Below, piece by piece: positions 61,106 through 64,000 of a stretch of DNA of 64,000 bases. Location: the NCBI RefSeq assembly GCF_001649575.2, contig NC_051437.1:15008223-15072222 (forward strand), written 5' to 3'. Source of the DNA: Kryptolebias marmoratus. Its lineage: Eukaryota > Chordata > Actinopteri > Cyprinodontiformes > Rivulidae. How positions within the stretch are numbered: position 1 is the first letter of the stretch; every line of letters starts with the position of its first letter. Both the position numbers and the translations under genes were made by a program. Under the pieces are notes generated by a model. The model was not told the origin of the DNA and did no database searches. It worked only from the letters and a program-made list of their open reading frames with translations.

Positions 61106-62104
61106 CTGAAAGAGGGAGGGGAGTATTGTGTGTGAAATGCATGCATGTCTATCACAATGTGTTAGTGAGAGAGAAAAAAAAGAGAGGAGGGGGGCAACTC
61201 TGAGAATTGAAGGAGTAAATTTATCATAGTTATGGCTTTCTAAGGCATCCATTTTCCTATGGTCTGTTGACAGCGAGTAGTATCTGCATACCAGCCCCCT
61301 CCTCCTCCAAACCCCTGTGTGATTGACAGCACAGAGCTTCAGCCTAATAGGCCTGGTTATACACAAGAGCACCAGACACAAAATCAAACATACCACATTC
61401 AGCTAACTCCCAATATTCCTTTGATCAAATTTACAATATTGGTCGCTCCTTCCGTTTCTTTAAACTAAAAGTTAAACTTTTTTTGTAACAGAAGTTCTGC
61501 TCCCCTGAAAGTCTGATGTCTGAATCACTTCATCCTGCTGTCTCCCACAGCAAAACATTTTGGTAATGTCCGATAAAGCCTTTCTGTGAACAGAGCAGTA
61601 AACCGTTCTTAAAAAATGTTGGGTTGGTATTTTTATCTTTCCACCAAATAATTTCAAATATTTACATATTCTGAACTTTTTTAAAAAATGCTACGGTGAA
61701 GTTTATGTTCCAATTTTTGCATGCTCTCCCTAGAGGTGTGAGGCTGTGTCTGTTGTTTGTAATTTATATAAAAGGGCAACTCTAAAACTTTTCCTGAGAT
61801 CGTGTGAAAAGATCCCATTTGACATCATCACAAAAAGTAGATTTTGATTGTATATTAGGTGCAATTAAATGTATTGCCTTTAAAAAATGTGCTCCTATTT
61901 TCTCTAATAAAATATGAAACGAGTTTGTGTACAACCTTCCATAATGCCAAGACAACGTTTGTATCTTTTTTCTTTTTCCCTTCACATCCCACCGTCCCTC
62001 TGCAGCTGCAAGAAAAGTAAAAACTTCATGCTATACAATATTTTTCATTAAAGAAAAAAGGGGCTCTACACAACTGATTGGGCATGTTTTTTAACCACTC
62101 CGGG
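61106..62104. other. Probable intron of the minus-strand gene, no other exon seen
   Basis: Begins, in minus-strand sense, with the acceptor polypyrimidine tract at 61106-61125 and a second pyrimidine tract at 61171-61193. The remainder is AT-rich. No further acceptor/donor pair with an open frame is visible. Confidence 0.4.
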
Positions 62105-62312
62105 TTCTGCAAAGCTTCACATTCAACCATTCATTCAGTGCTTTTATTTATACACACTTGCTTATAGTCTCACTTGTACACCAATAAGCATATCTGAGGG
62201 CAGTGGGGGTACAGCGTCTTGTCCAGGGACACTTTGCACCTCCCAGGGAGTGGAGATTGAAGCCCCAGCCCTCTGATTGGAGGACAACTACCTTACCCAC
62301 TGGGCCAGACTG
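62105..62312 (-). mobile_element. tRNA-derived SINE
   Basis: Read on the minus strand, the element begins TGGCCCAGTGGGTAAGG, giving a perfect polymerase III A box (TGGCCCAGTGG, 62307-62297). It continues to GGCTTCAATCT at 62264-62254 as a degenerate B box, spaced as in tRNA genes. The body then shows GTGTCCCTGGACAAGACGCT, the characteristic 'TGTCCTTGGGCAAGACACT' segment of common fish SINEs. It ends GCACTGAATGAATGGTTGAA, matching the family's GAATGAATG tail. There is no acceptor stem or CCA-proximal pairing, so it is not a tRNA gene. Divergence suggests an old insertion. It would lie in the intron of the candidate minus-strand gene, in the same orientation. Confidence 0.8.
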
Positions 62313-63384
62313 CCTGTGTACTTGTATGGATATTTATATAAAAGAAGTCTGATAAAGATTATCAGACTAGATTTCAATGCTACTGAGAAGACACTGAACC
62401 ACACCATGTCACACTGTGTAGATTATGGCCAGAAGATTACACCTGAAGTAAACTGTATAAAGATTCACATGATGTCAAAAGGTGAAAATACACAAAACCA
62501 GCCTAATTTACAACCAATTTAGTCCTCTTTGTTCATCTTCTTCTCTTAAAGTAAAAAAAAAAAAAATCACTTTTTGAAATTCTTATTTGAATTCTGTTTA
62601 TTGTCACTGCCTAAATTGGTTGTCTTCTTTTGGCCAACTCTGATGAAATAAACCTTACTTTATTTCATTATTGCCCCTTGTGGCCAGAAGGTGAGAACTC
62701 TTTTTCTCTTGAAAGTGTCCAACTAGATATAAACTAAAAGTTAGAAAACACTATTAATAAACTCACATATAAAGTTCATTTTAAAATTTTAAACTATAGA
62801 AGCAAAACCTTAGGATAAAAAGGCTGGTCCAGGTAAATGCCCAACCTTTATATCAGCACGCAACCGTGAGACTTTTTTTTTTTTTGACGAGCCTCCTGTA
62901 TCTCCTGTGCAGTAAATGGGACAGTCCTGAAGGGGTTGTCCCATAAATAGCTCTGACATTATGCCTTTAATAAAAGTATTTTTGAAGTGACATGATAATA
63001 AATAAAACATTTTTACTGCAATGTGAGCCCAAACCAAGATTACCCAGCTTTGATTACTTATACTGTGTATTGGCAGTCATCCCTTACACTTATGGCATAT
63101 TTCCAGGTTATTGACATGGCGGGATAAGTTAGAGCTTACAAAAGGTGGAAGTTTTGTTTTTACCTTATTTTGTGTTTTATATCAGTGCAAATCATTTTTT
63201 AAAATATGAATGACTTGTATTCATATTTAAACAAGACAAAGTTTAAGAATAATAAAAAAAATATGCTGTCTCACAGTGTTTTAGCATGTAAAAGGATGAG
63301 ATGCAGGAGAAACACACCTGGCTGAGGGGATGGATGGGAACTAAACGGGGAAGACAGTGTGGTTCAGGCTTCAGCGGGACACTT
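62313..63384. other. AT-rich noncoding DNA, no gene seen
   Basis: A-run at about 62553-62566 and T-run at 62873-62886. Frames of 75-81 codons are AT-driven. No elements recognised. Confidence 0.65.
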
Positions 63385-63535
63385 CATCAAGGCAGACAGG
63401 AAAGAAAGCTAATTGTTATAATAATTATCATGACTGCGGGGAGACGAGTGGAAAGAAACTGATTATACCCAAAGAGAGAAGGAAAGAGAAAGAGGGAGAC
63501 AGATTATCTGTCTGTGAGTAGCCTGTCATTAACCT
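63385..63535. other. Candidate conserved noncoding element
   Basis: Contains AGCTAATTGTTATAATAATT at 63408-63427, then ATCATGACTGCGGGGAGACG and, near 63520, GCCTGTCATTAACCTCAC. Dense ATTA/TAAT cores next to GC-richer unique sequence. The call is by texture. Confidence 0.3.
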
Positions 63536-63539
63536 CACT

Positions 63540-63580
63540 TTCTCTCTCTCTCTCTCACAGACACACACACACACACACAC
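63540..63580. repeat. (TC)n followed by (AC)n
   Basis: TC alternation to 63556, a CACAG junction, then AC alternation to 63580. Confidence 0.95.
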
Positions 63581-63599
63581 TCCATCTTGTGCAGTCTCC

Positions 63600-63725
63600 A
63601 GTCCAGCGGAGCACCAATCTATATACCATTGTTCGCCTCGTCTCTGCTAGACGGCACTAATTGAAGGCAATCTGAACATGCTCCTACCAGACTCTTATCT
63701 CACCTCTCTGTCATCCTGAATTCCT
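63600..63725. other. Candidate conserved noncoding element
   Basis: Unique sequence between two CA arrays, with ACCAATCTATATACCATTG near 63612 and GGCACTAATTGAAGGCAATC near 63653. No frame of note. Confidence 0.25.
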
Positions 63726-63738
63726 CAATGTACCCCCC

Positions 63739-63772
63739 GCACACACACACACCTGTACACACACACACACAC
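63739..63772. repeat. (CA)n microsatellite, interrupted
   Basis: Two CA runs separated by CCTGT. Confidence 0.95.
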
Positions 63773-64000
63773 AGACACGCAAAAACAGATTTAAAACGTC
63801 AGTCTGCTCTAACACAGTGAGGACTATACCGTCGGCAGCTGATGTGTAAAACATCTATGTTACTATATCAAATCTAGAATATTTAAACAAAACTGAGCTG
63901 CAAACATTAAAGGCCATTTGTAACGTGTATCACCATAACTTTAATTTTAAAGTGCACACATGCTGAATGTTCACTCACTTAGAAAATACAGCCTGATAAA
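63773..64000. other. Noncoding DNA to window edge
   Basis: AT-rich, nothing recognised. The window ends without a feature crossing the edge that I can see. Confidence 0.7.

Noticed and set aside
61111..61396. Upstream extension of the 60935 minus-strand frame to its ATG
   Set aside because: It reads through the polypyrimidine tract and AT-rich intron-like DNA; the coding texture starts only at the acceptor.
62254..62307. Possible tRNA gene at the SINE head
   Set aside because: The B box is degenerate, there is no cloverleaf, and the SINE body and tail follow.
1..64000. CRISPR arrays, bacterial operons, phage or plasmid genes
   Set aside because: No regularly spaced direct repeats with unique spacers, no gene-dense strand blocks and no ribosome binding sites; the repeats and composition are vertebrate.

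Overview
This window looks like vertebrate nuclear DNA, almost certainly from a ray-finned (teleost) fish. It is AT-rich and rich in dinucleotide microsatellites. It holds decayed Rex3/RTE-type non-LTR retrotransposon pieces, the 3' tail module shared by many teleost LINEs, a tRNA-derived SINE of a common fish type, and a non-autonomous DNA transposon with long imperfect inverted ends. There is no bacterial or phage organisation: no operons, ribosome binding sites or CRISPR. I place it as probably percomorph, by general resemblance of the repeats only; no species is claimed.

Most of the window (about 1-60,270) reads as intergenic or deep-intronic DNA. Open frames of 60-190 codons occur throughout, but nearly all lack codon bias, splice sites or recognisable protein sequence and are best treated as chance frames. 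The one stretch that looks like host protein-coding sequence is on the minus strand near the right end. A well-formed splice acceptor at about 61,106 opens a 56-codon frame rich in G/C third positions, ending in TAA at 60,935-60,937. It is followed on the same strand by a plausible 3'UTR and a polyadenylation signal at 60,294-60,299. If real, it is the last exon of a minus-strand gene whose other exons lie right of the window, and the rest of the window is its downstream flank. I could not identify the gene.

Layout. 1-9 kb: AT-rich DNA, a (CA)n array and a frame-broken Rex3-like reverse transcriptase (about 2,980-3,400). 9-22 kb: noncoding DNA with microsatellites and a CTCF-like match. 22.3-22.85 kb: a second Rex3-like fragment. 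27-29.4 kb: two LINE-tail relics, a (TG)n array and a GC-rich block with degenerate tandem units ending in AATAAA. 32.5 kb: a DR1 nuclear-receptor half-site pair abutting a CTCF-like core. 34-42 kb and 49-55 kb: clustered blocks that look like conserved noncoding elements, with homeodomain-type TAAT/ATTA sites. 44.3-45 kb: a repeat with a tRNA-like internal promoter and a GAATT tail. 47.4-47.7 kb: a TTTTAGCT minisatellite with a 22-bp inverted repeat. 51.1-51.8 kb: the 3' part of a Rex3-like element on the minus strand. 56.3-57.2 kb: a DNA-transposon-like element with internal repeats. 60.3-61.1 kb: the candidate terminal exon. 62.1-62.3 kb: the tRNA-SINE. 63.4-64 kb: further candidate regulatory DNA and CA repeats.

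Family names rest on recognition of motifs, not on a database search. The conserved-element calls are inferences from texture and need alignment to other fish genomes.
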